DNA of 64,000 bases from Cloeon dipterum (taxonomy: Eukaryota > Arthropoda > Insecta > Ephemeroptera > Baetidae). Position 1 is the stretch's first letter, and each line of letters starts with the position of its first letter. Position numbers and translations under genes: made by a program. Shown piece after piece: positions 47,735 through 58,453 of the stretch. The notes below the pieces were generated by a model, which saw only the letters and a list, made by a program, of their open reading frames with translations, was not told where the DNA came from and did not search any database. The DNA lies in NCBI RefSeq assembly GCF_949628265.1, contig NC_088788.1, forward strand, positions 13,454,001 to 13,518,000. Direction: 5' to 3'.

Positions 47735-50014
47735 TCAGATTAGTTGACACAAAGGGTATGCAAGCGTTACGCAGAAATAGTCATGCATGACCATTGCATT
47801 GGAAGCGTCATAAATGAACATGATGCATCTCTCTGTCCATGGCAGATTGGGTTGACCAGGATGCCACAGACTTGAATCAGTGATGAGAGTTTTGTTGCTG
47901 CTGCCACACCAGCCGTAAGAGTTCTCGTTCAACGGTCCTTGGTTAGTTCCGCCACTCCAGTATCTCCCATATGGCAGCTTACCTAATTAAGTGAGCTCGT
48001 CAGACAACTGACCATTTAAAATGTGAGTTTTATTTTCACTGGTTGAAGGGTTGGACAAACAAATTTTTTGAGCATTATCAAGCATCAATGGTATAAAGCC
48101 AAGTTCACAACACCATTGCAACGCCTGAAACCAGTCGGTCTGCAACACATGACATTAATTATTTTCTTGTCGTTTTTATAATATATGCACGTTTGATACA
48201 TTGGTTTCGATAACTAAATACGTCTTGTTGCAAGATTTGAACAACTTCTTGGATGTTTCAAACACAACTGAGTTGTATGGTGTGCTGTCGTTGACCATTC
48301 TGACGAAAGGATTGATTGCAGCCACACGGGTCGGCTGTTTCAATATAACCTTTTACTCGCAAGCATTTAACATTAAATTTGAGGCTTTAAATATACATTT
48401 TCTGTACAAGCAGGACAAGGTGGGAAAAGATTTCGTGACAAGGGAGTCTGCAATTACATTAATTAAATAATTCAAATCATCATTTTCAAAGAATATAGAT
48501 ACTACCTCGCATGTGAACCGTCGGGATATACCGCACGTGTCCACGGCGTACGTCATCGCCGCGCTGTCAGAGGAGGCTTGAGAGACGCTGCCGTACAAGC
48601 ACATTTCTGTGCTCAAATTTGATGGGTTCAGAACTTGCCCGTTGCGATGGTACGTAAAAACAGTAGGAGCCCCTGTCACCGTAACGTACGATGAGCTTGC
48701 ATTGGCTGAACCTGCTAACCAGAACTGTGTGTTGCCCTGGTTCCAGTAGAGCTCTTTTGTGCACCAAACGTCATAAAATATAATTTGATCAAATAATGCA
48801 ATGTACTAGTTAAGACGGTTTTCCAAAAGCAGTTCAGCTTCTCAGCCGGTGCAAAATTGGCCACGGTCATGCTCCGCAAGCAACAAAATCTCGAGGCATC
48901 GGTAAAATTTTTTAACTTGAATTTTGGTTTGATTTAAATTTATTGACTGATTTTTTTGTACCAAATTCCGGTCGCTGACCAAGTATAAGATTCCGCAAGC
49001 TGACAGGTATACTCCTTCAGAAGCTGGGTTCTGAGAAACTTAAAAAAAATTAATTTATAGCTATAGATACAAAATGAGCAAACGTATCAACCATTAACAA
49101 GTCCTGAAGAGTCCATGAGAGAGAGCTTTTCATTTCATTATTATTTTTAAATCATTTCAAAAAGTATGAGACGTACATCTGCTCTACAATTTAGGACGAA
49201 TGGAGAAGCTGTTGTTGTGGTTGTAGTTGAGGTCGAAGTCGTGGTAGAGGTGGTAGTTGAGGTTGAAGTTGTAGTTGAAGTCGTGGTAGAGGTTGAAGTT
49301 GAAGTAGAGGTTGAAGTTGAAGTCGAGGTTGAAGTTGAAGTCGAGGTTGAAGTTGAAGTCGAGGTTGAAGTTGAAGTCGGGGTTGAAGTTGAAGTCGGGG
49401 TTGAAGTTGAAGTCGAGGCTGAAGTTGTAGTCGAGGCTGAAGTTGAAGTCGAGGTTAAAGTTGGGGTAAAAGTCGTCGTTGAGGTGGATGTTGAAGTCAT
49501 GGTTGATGAAGTGATACCATTTAAAGTGCCTATAAAATCGTGTTACATTTATTCGTTTCTGTGATATATGTGGTGCATCTGTTAGTTATACCCCGCGTGA
49601 CGCGTTGAGTGGTTGCCACTTGATTCTTTTGACTAGTAGTTGCTGTATTAAAGTGCTATTCATTCCGAATAATTTTCAAAGCAAAATTTTCTGTATGATT
49701 TGCTTACTGTCACGTTGGAGTTAGCGCATACTATATTTTCACAGCACTTTTGGATGTAGAAACGACGATCCGACTCTGAAAAATTTGGTGTCGAGACCTT
49801 ATTAAGCGTACAGCTTTAATTGAAATACTTTGCAGTATGATGATTTGCTTGATACGGGTTGGTAAGAAGGGAAGTCCGTTCAAACTAATGCATACGGCCT
49901 GAGGATACAATTGAATTTTTAACGATTTCAACGCTCGTCATAAATTATTCATTCAAATATCGTAATTAGAAATAATACCTCACAAGTTAATGTTAATAAC
50001 AGCAACAACATCAT
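47735..50014 (-). CDS. Secreted mucin-like protein with two C-type lectin domains
   Basis: Exons in transcript order: 50014-49979, 49898-49829, 49775-49708, 49655-49592, 49529-49177, 49030-48962, 48915-48807, 48753-48506, 48447-48397, 48334-48200, 48139-48013, 47982-47735; 525 residues in phase. Signal peptide MMLLLLLTLTC, a short Cys-containing segment (FYIQKCCENIVCANSNVT), then about 115 residues almost wholly Thr and Ser, a likely O-glycosylated stalk. Two C-type lectin-like domains follow. The first runs LSACGILYLVSD, FTDASRFCCLRSM, KLYWNQGNTQFWLAGSANAS, CGISRRFTC. The second runs KSCNKTYLVIETNTDWFQAL, QWCCELGFIPL, YGRYWSGGTNQG, LWHPGQPNLPWTERC, VTLAYPLC. A QPN triplet sits at the sugar-specificity loop of the second domain, but neither has a WND motif, so calcium-dependent sugar binding is doubtful. 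Family knowledge suggests a pattern-recognition or extracellular adhesion role. No transmembrane segment. Confidence 0.85.
49195..49500. repeat. Coding minisatellite in the Thr/Ser stalk of the lectin
   Basis: Degenerate 6- and 18-base units (GTTGAAGTTGAAGTCGAG on the + strand) repeated across about 300 bases inside exon 5 of the lectin gene. Read on the - strand it encodes alternating Thr and Ser with few Pro and Ala. Read on the + strand it is also open, giving Val-Glu repeats, a by-product of the repeat. Central units are nearly identical, consistent with recent expansion, so length variation between individuals is likely. Confidence 0.85.
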
Positions 50015-51189
50015 GATTTTATGGTTCACTCTGTTAATGCGATATGACATAATATTAATATTTTAAATATAATAAAGAAAAACGAGACAAGCACAAAATT
50101 ATTCTACGCTGGCATAGCATTTCAATCTATGTTTTAGATATAATCTGCTCAGCACTTCCCAAGGGCAGCTATGAGAGTTCGCAAAAACACCGCTGAGCGA
50201 ATAAAATGGGCGACTGTGGCTTATTAAAACGTCAAAAATCTGTCCCAGCGAGAGGCGAGAGTCGGCACGAGTGAGTTTCCGAACTAGTTGAGCTATTTGA
50301 GCATTTTTATCTAGTCACTTTAATAACCACCTTTTCAGTCTATGTTGTTCAGCAGCAAGTAATAAGATCCCCATAATATGCTCCCATTGCCTTAAAAATG
50401 CGAGCCATAATGGGCTGGTTAAAAAATATTGTCAGATGCGCGTTACAAATAATATTGATCGAAATGTCGTCAGGTAAAACCCTGAAAAATATGAATAAAA
50501 TAAAACTCACAAAATTTGAGTTGTATCTTTTAAATTTTGCGCTTGCTTCTATTTTTCCTATTTATTTCTGCTTCTGTTTTCTGATCCAAGTTTAAATTCG
50601 AGTTATCTTTCTAAAACCTTTACCTTTTAAATCAAGAAAGAAGCTCACATTTAACATCTAGCGTGTTGCAAACAATGATGATGTGGTGTGTTGATCGTGG
50701 TCAAAAATTTACTATGAAGCCGGATGGAAGCGCCATAATTATGGCGTAGCGTTGCATAGTGCTCATAGCGGGAGCTCGAGAGGGAGAGGAGAGCTCGTTT
50801 TGTTGTACTCCAGTAAATTTATTTGGGAAACAGTGATTGAGATTTCAACACATTTGATTAATGAAGTGATTTGGCTAATCCAGCCATCGTGTCCTCGATA
50901 GAAAAGTGGTGCATCAAAACAATTAATTTTTATTAAATAATTCCGAGTGTTCAGGCACTTCAGGCTCGATTTCAGTCGTCAATCGTCACTCCAGAAATTA
51001 TCACCCTTATGTGTACGTGTAGTTATATTTATTAAATATATGTATAGTGTCAATACAGCAGATCTGTTTGATTTTACTCTCGTCGTGAAAATATCGAAGT
51101 TATATCCCCATAATACAAATTAAATCATAATTGCTATCGACATTAATTGGATCAAATTTAAATATTATTTTTACAACTCCTGGGAAGAG

Positions 51190-51456
51190 CAACGACATCC
51201 CAAGGGAGCATTGAGCAATCCTGCTCCACTAGTTGGAGCGCACATTTCTTCAGAAAGGCAGCCTGCGCGGCGGCTCAGTTCAGCAGGTTGCATACCTCTC
51301 TCACCATTGAATAATCAGATTTGGACAAATCGTCATGGTCGCGATGGCTATTGGTGTTTCTCTCCTTATCACCATTTTTTGAAAAAGGTTTCACCTGGTG
51401 TTTTGGCTATATTTGTTCTATTTCAAGTCATACTAAAGCTTTTTCGCGGAGACTAA
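51190..51456 (+). pseudogene. Decayed relic of the array membrane-protein gene (intron 1 and exon 2)
   Basis: CATCCCAAGGGA at about 51196 matches the start of a block before the hairpin in copy A. The 34-nt hairpin follows (51258-51291), then ATACCTCTCTC as in copy B, and at about 51410 GTGTTTTGGCTATATTTGTTC, which resembles the start of exon 2 in copy B (GTATCTTCGCTATAATTTTTC). Hairpin-to-exon spacing is 152 bases here, against 165 in A and 157 in B. The relic has no proper acceptor, and the frame ends after VLAIFVLFQVILKLFRGD with no ectodomain. I could not find matching exon 1 or exon 3. It suggests the array once extended at least one unit further left. Confidence 0.5.
51258..51291. repeat. 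34-nt hairpin element, copy 2
   Basis: Arms GCAGCCTGC / GCAGGTTGC (one G-T mismatch) with a 16-nt loop ending GTTCA, followed by ATAC. Part of the decayed relic unit. Confidence 0.75.
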
Positions 51457-52922
51457 GTGGGTGGCCATCATGTGTGGCCCGGTCCGGATATGAAATCTAG
51501 CCCAATCTCTTAAATTTTCAATAATTTTTTCCAAAGGGCAAAAGCTAATAACGACCGTGGGGAATGCAAGGCACAAAGGGAATCAAATTCCACTATAATT
51601 TGGTAATTATCGTAATTCTTAGCATTTCTTTATCATTTGATACACATGAAGTGTCCTGAATGCGCTGCTGAAGTCTTGAAAGCAAGAAGAAGCAGTGTTA
51701 AGCTGATGAATCACGCTAAAGCAAATTTTACAGACAATAAATCGTTCTATTTTTGGAGTAAATTCAATACAATGATATTTATTCCTACAGGGAAAAGTAA
51801 ATTTCAGACTTTTTGCAAAGAAAAATTGTTGATTTTTATTATTCCATGGCGTTAAATTGTTAAGCATAATATATATATATATATGATTCAAAATTTCTTT
51901 TTCATACACAGCCACATCACTTAATTAAAGATTGAATTTACTTAGATTTTTGCTTTACTCAGAAACAAAACCAATGCTATTGGGGAATAGATAATACTAT
52001 TTGGTATTCGCACTTCTTGCACTTTAGCCAGTTTTTTTAAATTTGAATCACGTTGGATTTCATGTTGATTCATTTTTTGCATATAAATTATTTTAAAATT
52101 TCTTTGTAATATAAAAACAATAATAATTTCACTTTATTTTGAATGCTCAAATTAAGTAAACACCAAACAAATTTATGACATCTAGCCTAAATCAAATTTG
52201 TCTAAAAAATAATTGAAAAAATAAAATCATAGACATGTATTTACTCGATTTGCATGCCATGGATATCACTATTTTTTGTTCTGTGCAACTCAGATGTACC
52301 ATTATGAACCTCAGGAGATTTGTAAATGTAGATTTTGTGGAGAACAGTGTGAAAAATACCATATTTTGAAATGTGTAGTAAAAAGAATTAGTTTAAGAAC
52401 AGCAGCGAAGACTTGTAAGAATTGATTGTATAGGATTAGTGTCGCACGCATATATGCGTTTAATAATAAATTCATTCAAAAAAAATAATAAATAAATCAA
52501 GGATGGGAGCAGTAGCTTAATTTGTTTGAAATTATGTTTCGTCAGTTTATCGATTTAAAATCAAATAAACAAAGTATTTCATAGAGCAGAACTATGGGGA
52601 ATATTGTTTTATTTAATTTTATTTAACGTTACTATAATTGGCATATATATGTATAATACATACATACTTGTGTATCATACATATATGTACTCGAATTGAC
52701 ATCCGCTCCTTGCATCAGCGTGAATTGTGTCGCAACAATTTAGTACTTGAATGGTAGAATTTAATAGCATCACTAATAGAGAACGAAATAAATAGAAATT
52801 TATAGTTTCAATATAAATAAATATTGAACGACTAACAATAAGATATTATGCGCATCACCAATTGTAGACAGGAAAAGCAACTAGTTGGTCACTAAATGAT
52901 TGTTCCTGGATAAAAAGCAGTC

Positions 52923-53331
52923 AGTTGCCGCCCTGGGCTGGGCGTGCCACATTCTGCGAGCTATCCTTTTTCCTCGCCGCGTACACTCACGCACTATCGC
53001 GCACATCGCTATCGCTCAGAGTGCGGAGGTGGGCATTATTGCGAAATTGTGGATTTACAATTAAATAAATCGATGCGGCGGTGCGAGATTTTTACTTCCA
53101 ACTTAGTTTGATAATATTATCAATGATTTGATGAACCAAATATTTTTAAATGGTCGGGTGCGCATTTTAAAATAAATATATCAAATTTTCAAACATTATC
53201 ACCATACTATTTGGTAAAATCGATATGAATATACCCAGGCCCAACCATCGCTTTTTGTGTTGACCCTGTCCTAATTCAGTGTCAATAGCAACTATATCAG
53301 TAGTAAAAGCAGTGAACTCTGGCTTGGTAAC
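52923..53331 (+). promoter_or_regulatory. Conserved upstream region of array copy A
   Basis: Three blocks are shared with copies B and C at matching distances: a 28-base block at 52923-52950 containing CCTGGGCTGGGCGTGCCAC, CATCGCTATCGC at 53004-53015, and CCCAGGCCCAACC followed by TGTGTTGACC at about 53236. The first block starts 409 bases before the ATG here, against 390 in B and 395 in C. These are the best-conserved noncoding stretches of the repeat unit and probably form the promoter. Which factors bind is unknown. Confidence 0.55.
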
Positions 53332-55498
53332 ATGGAACTGTTGGACAGGAGACTCTTCTTCTCCTGCCTTGTTGTTGGTCAGTGCTCAGTGCAACCGCAG
53401 CTGCTTTTCCTTTCAGTTGCACGTGTCACGGCGTCACGGGGGGCTCAAACAGGGGAGGGAAAATCGCGTCTCGTGGAAATCGAAACGTCAAACTCTAACA
53501 TCCTGTGATGATTGATGATTCAATCGAACGAAGTAAAATTTTTAAAATGAAGTAAAATACTTGTTTTTGCTGAGTATATTAGCTGGAATTTTTTTTTTTA
53601 AAATAAAATATAAGGATAATGCCAGATAATACTGCAAATTGAAACCATGAAAATATCAACGCGGAAAATGAGAACAAAATGAAAAATATCTGTGTCAAAC
53701 AAAAGTGACTCAATTTTAGCTTCAAACAGAGGAGTCAGTCCGATTTTCTTACAGAGCTAACCAAATTTCGCCCCCGCAGAATTATTGTTGCACAACTTTT
53801 GTTTAGAATAAAGAGAAAATACTGTGCTACTAATGGAATATTTAGCACTAAATTGATATAAAGTGTAGGAATAGTCTGCGAGAAGAGCAGTATATTTCTA
53901 GTTGTTCCAATAAATGTATTCCAAAATAATGATGAGAGTTTTCGTAATTGATAATTATAAAACCAAAAGTACAGCTAGCGACAAGTGATTTTTCTCATAG
54001 AATTTTCACTAATAGCTATATCAAAATCCTGAATTAATTTCCGCGCAGAGTAGATACATTCATTTTATTGAAATTAGTCTATTTGGAGTAAACAATTTAC
54101 TCAAGCATGTTGCTGTGTTTTAGAAGAAAAATAGAGACGAAAAAATAAGTTTAATTTTGAGCCTTAATTCTGAATTAAGTTTAAAGAAGACTTAATTTGA
54201 AATTATGAAAAACTATACACTTTGATCCGTGAACAATTTCTTGGGGGACTATTAAATCCATAAAATACAAAAGGAAAAAAGAAAATAGCTTAGAAACGTC
54301 AAAATGCCAATGTGCGTTCTCTTTTAGCAAAAGGCCTAAGGAGAACATTAAATTATACCGACTCGTCATCCCAAGGGAACAATACAGCCGCGTTTTGCAT
54401 TGCCGCGTCACGTATGTACGGCTGAGAATCATCAGATAGGCAACCTGTAATGTCGCTTGGCTCAGCAGGTTGCATACTTCGTTAAACCCTCACGCCGCAA
54501 ATCGTTATTATCTCTACGATTTCATATGGGATTTTTGTAATTTTTAGACGAGCATAATATTTTGAGGCAACAAATTTTAACCATAACATTTAAACTTTTT
54601 GCAGGAATCTTCGCTATAATTGTTATACAAGGCATAGAGGCTAAAGGTGGGCGCGGCGGCGGGCGCAGTAGCAGTAGCGGGAGAAAGTCGTGGAGTTCAT
54701 CTACGACCACATACAGTGAGTTATTCTTTTATTATTTCTAAAAGTGAGTCATTTACCAAATTCCCGATTTTTTTAATACAACGCGATATTAGATAAAAAA
54801 AGGCATTAATTTTACTTGCGCAAACGGGACAATTTTGTCTAAAAATTAAAAAAAAACTTAGTTTCTTTTGGTGTTTGCTTCTATCATCATGTTTTTAAAT
54901 TAGTATTTGATATAGAACTTTATTTTTTCTAGGATATAACACCTATTATCACACCAGTGGCTACCATAGCGGTTATCACAACCGGGGCTTGGTGAGCGAT
55001 GACATGCCCTGGTGGAAGTTGCTCCTCATCATCTTATCCATTTTCGGTATTGGCTTTGGCATCCTGCTGCTTTACTACTGCTTCAAGGCATCTCACATGC
55101 ATCTCAATGACGAGCGGGCGGCTCAGGTGGCGAATTACCTAAAGCACCAAGAGGAGCAGCGCAACAGCGGCTTACCCACCATCGTGCACCCGCCCATAAT
55201 CTACTCCGGCCAAGACGATGGGCTGCTACGTCCAGCCCCGGCAGTGGCGCCTCCGCAGTACCCTGCTGGATGGGCGACGTCGGACATTCCCTCCTACCCA
55301 CCACCGGACTTCCCGAGCGCCACCGCACCCCTCCTGCCACCCGACTTTGACTCACCGGAAGATCAGCCAGTAGATTCCTTGACGAAACCAACCTCCTCCA
55401 CCGCACACACGACGCCACCACAGATCGGCTTCATTATTCCGCCCCGAGATCCAGGGAATGCAAGTGTGCACTTTGGAGGACGGGCAGGACCTGAGTGA
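53332..55498 (+). CDS. Array gene A: small type I membrane protein with proline-rich tail
   Basis: I do not recognise this family. Three exons, 53332-53377, 54605-54715 and 54933-55498, give 240 residues with both introns in phase 1. Exon 1 and the start of exon 2 make a signal peptide (MELLDRRLFFSCLVVGIFAI...IEAKG). The ectodomain (about residues 27-77) has no Cys. It is Gly/Ser/Arg-rich (GGRGGGRSSSSGRKSWSSS) then Tyr/His-rich (YNTYYHTSGYHSGYHNRG). One membrane helix follows MPWWK at about 78-102 (LLLIILSIFGIGFGILLLYY) with a juxtamembrane Cys. The cytoplasmic tail is Pro-rich: APPQYP is a PPxY motif for WW-domain partners such as Nedd4-type ligases, then SYPPPDFP and ATAPLLPP. The conserved end is PQIGFIIPPRDP...VHFGGR. 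In outline it resembles WBP1/VOPP1-type proteins, but they have Cys-rich ectodomains. First complete copy of a tandem array. Confidence 0.85.
54440..54473. repeat. 34-nt hairpin element, copy 3 (intron 1 of gene A)
   Basis: Arms GCAACCTG / CAGGTTGC with the loop ending GGCTCAG, followed by ATAC. It lies 132 bases before exon 2 of gene A. Copy 4 is at the same place in gene B. Confidence 0.75.
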
Positions 55499-58063
55499 AG
55501 GTCAACAACAGCAGCTTCCTGAGAAAAATATGGAGCACACAGCGACATATGAAAGCATTTAATTTATATAGCATTTAATTATGTATGAGCAGTGTGTGCT
55601 ATAATGCTTTTGAGATATATTTTTCGTTCTGATTTTCTATATTAATGGAAACTGCAAGACATAGGATGTTTTCGTGTTTTATGCGTATGAATAGGGGATT
55701 TCTGGTACCTCTCTATTCAGTCAACTCATTTAGTTGTACTGTAAACACTCATAACGTTTCTCTGGTAAATTTGAGTTCTTTATTACTCAATGCCTTGGGA
55801 AAAATGTGTTCATCGCAATGAAATGAACAAACATAAATCATACACATTATATTTAAAAGGAATTCTGGCACCAGAAATGTGATAAAAAAATGACGTTTTC
55901 AATTTTCCCGCTTAACAATAAAATGTGAACGATAAATTCATCTTTCAATCAGATGATTAAGAAAAACAAGCAACTGAAAAACTGCGTCTCGTAAAACTAT
56001 CTAATTTTCTACACGATATTGATAATTCCAATCTATTGAGTTTTTGGCATAGGCAGTATCATTGCGGATCTCATATTGGCCTTAAGAAAATTGCGTTACA
56101 ATATATAAAGAGACTGACTAGAGAGCAAAAATATGTGAAATCCTTGCGTTTAACGTCACTCTCTGTAAAGAAATCTCTGAACAACTTAAAATAATTGTGT
56201 TCACTACAAAATTAAGAAGTCTTAAAGACTATTATATTCTGCATTTTTATGAAAATAGAATACTACAATTTAAAAAAAAATACGATTCCGCCCAAAACTG
56301 TTCCAAATGAATCAGGACCAGAGGAAGATATAACTTATTATATGCTTTTTATTATTGGATGAGGTGTTCCATTATATCTGTATAGTAGTAAGAAAAACAG
56401 AACAAGACGTTGTCTATGTCTTTGCGCTTCGGTTCATAATATAAAATTGGGAGACTTCCTTTGTTAGAACATAAACAATCGAGTATGGTAAATAATTAAG
56501 AGCTACATTGAAACTTTGGAGAAATGCATGCATTTTTCGCACTTGTAGATTAAATTATATCAACCTTTTTTTATTTAGAATTGAAGGAATTATACCATGT
56601 TTTTGGTTTGGGATACGTGAGAAAAATACTGAAAATGCTCTATTATACTTGTAGAGTGGTTTTTAAACAAAAACCCATCAATCTACTTATACTTAGTTGT
56701 CGTTACTGTACCGTGTGCTAGCCCAAGCACGCACTAATCTGTATAAGAGTTTGGAATGATTGGAAAATCCACGTTTAAAAGCTCTCTAAACAAAAGAAAA
56801 CATCAAATGATTTTGTAAGTTGTGAAATTATTTTTTTGACTCTATTTTTCGATTTTAATAATTTCATTTTTGTCTGCATCTAACGCTACTTTCGTGGAGG
56901 CAAATATAAAGATCGACTGTTAATTGTACCTCAAACGCTACTCGCTTTAGGGAAAAAACAATTGTAATATTGTGCTATAATACGATACAAAGGATCCACA
57001 ATAAAATTTAAGCAATCATTGGATGTAAGTCATTAGAGCTGGCCTTAATCTAATACTATAAACTTTCAGAGAATTCATACAGCGATGAAAAATAAAGGAG
57101 CAAAAAACCAAATGAAGTAATATATAAGATCTCTCTTTGGTTGAACAACCTTTCTAGGTGCTTCTAAATGTTTAAGTATATATCACTATGTGTGTCGTGT
57201 ATCTAGTTTGAAAAACGAATAAACACACCTTAGTAGAACAAACTAGATAAAACGCTGATTCAATTTTCCACGTTATTTTTCTATGTGATAACTGTTGTAC
57301 TGTTGCCACTTCTGTGCATGCTTGATAGAGTGTACTATATTTACCAGACTTTTGCTTATAAAAATCAGCGCAAAATTTTAATCTGTAAAATAATTTTATT
57401 TAAAAAAAATGAAGAAAACATAAAATTGAGTTATTTATTGACATAAACTCAACTAATCTCCAACCGCAAATGATAAATTAATTGGTGAAAAGAGGTGATC
57501 GATGAATATTATGGGTTATTATTTTCGTGATTTGCATTGAAATACTTAAAAGCTCAAAAGATTCGCGTTCAAATCAGCACCAAAATTTAGTGACATCTGT
57601 CATTGACAGATGGGCTGCTTAAACTCAACACAGTCATTCTAAGATAAATTTATATGATGAATCAATAAAATTTAGGATTCGAGTGGTTTGTTTAAATTTT
57701 AGAAATGACAAAAATAAAATTTTCGATTTAAAAGCAAATAAAACGGATCCTTCAGCTGAATAAAAACTAATTGTAAGAAAAACTGTTTTATGTTATTATC
57801 TAACGATAACATTTTAGCAAAATAATATATATGATTCAAATTGAAATATCCGCTCTTTATATCTGCTTCAATCATGAATGTGGGAATAGTTGACACTAAT
57901 ACTTAATGCTTATTTGAAAGTAAAAATTTAGCAAAGGGTACTTTTGTCTAAATAAAAATTACTACGCGAGGGTCGAAAGGACTAAACGTTCACTAGAGGA
58001 TGAGGCAAGTCGGTGAATGAGTTGGGCCACTTTTTTAGATTAATTTTAGAACAAAAAGCAGTT
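55499..58063. other. 3' part of array unit A
   Basis: AT-rich noncoding DNA that aligns with 60480-63300 in unit B through many shared blocks, for example GAAATGCATGCATTTTTCGC (56521) with GAAATGCGTGCATTTTTCGG (61861), and GAGAAAAATACTGAAAATGC in both. AATAAA at about 55917 is a candidate poly(A) signal. No coding frame is credible. The MITE-like insertion of unit B is absent here. Confidence 0.6.
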
Positions 58064-58453
58064 AGTTGCCGTCCTGGGCTGGGCGTGCCACACAGCAAAC
58101 TATTATAGCTCTTTTACTCTCCGCGAGCACTCACACTCACAAAGTTGCACATCGCTATCGCACAAATTGCAGAGCGCTGGGCATTCTTGAAAACTTATAT
58201 TTTGATAAATAGATCAGCTATTTAGGTGGTGTGATAACATGTTCTTTTCCAACCCCCTTGATGAAAACCGTAATTATATGCATTTTTTATGGTCGAGTTA
58301 ACATTTTGAAATAAAATAAATTTCCAAAACATTTATTAAATCGATAAAGATATATTGCCCAGGCCCAACCGCATTCTTTTGTGTTGACCGTGAGCCAATG
58401 CCAGTGTCAAAGACTGGCAAGTGCAAGTAGTAGTATACTTCTAGCGTGATATC
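58064..58453 (+). promoter_or_regulatory. Conserved upstream region of array copy B
   Basis: Holds the same three blocks as copy A: the 28-base block at 58064-58091, CATCGCTATCGC at 58150-58161, and CCCAGGCCCAACC before TGTGTTGACC at about 58358. Spacing to the ATG is 390 bases. Confidence 0.55.

Larger units (their letters stand above)
50015..53331. other. Intergenic region between the lectin and the membrane-protein array
   Basis: About 3.3 kb. It contains a 16-bp perfect palindrome (50731-50746), a hairpin element and a decayed relic of the array gene (51190-51456), and long AT-rich stretches with ATATAT and GTATGTATA-like tracts (51880-52690). The conserved upstream block of copy A starts at 52923. 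A stretch at 50206-50270 looks like a first exon with a GTGAGT donor but has no partner exon. Confidence 0.5.

Noticed and set aside
49166-49564. 132-codon + strand frame of Val-Glu repeats
   Set aside because: It is the antisense shadow of the Thr/Ser-coding minisatellite in the lectin exon, whose - strand reading fits a 12-exon gene with consistent phases.
50206-50270. First-exon-like sequence (MGDCGLLKRQKSVPARG) with a GTGAGT donor, about where exon 1 of the relic array unit would be expected
   Set aside because: The sequence does not resemble exon 1 of copies A-C, the conserved upstream blocks are missing, and no in-phase second exon was found.
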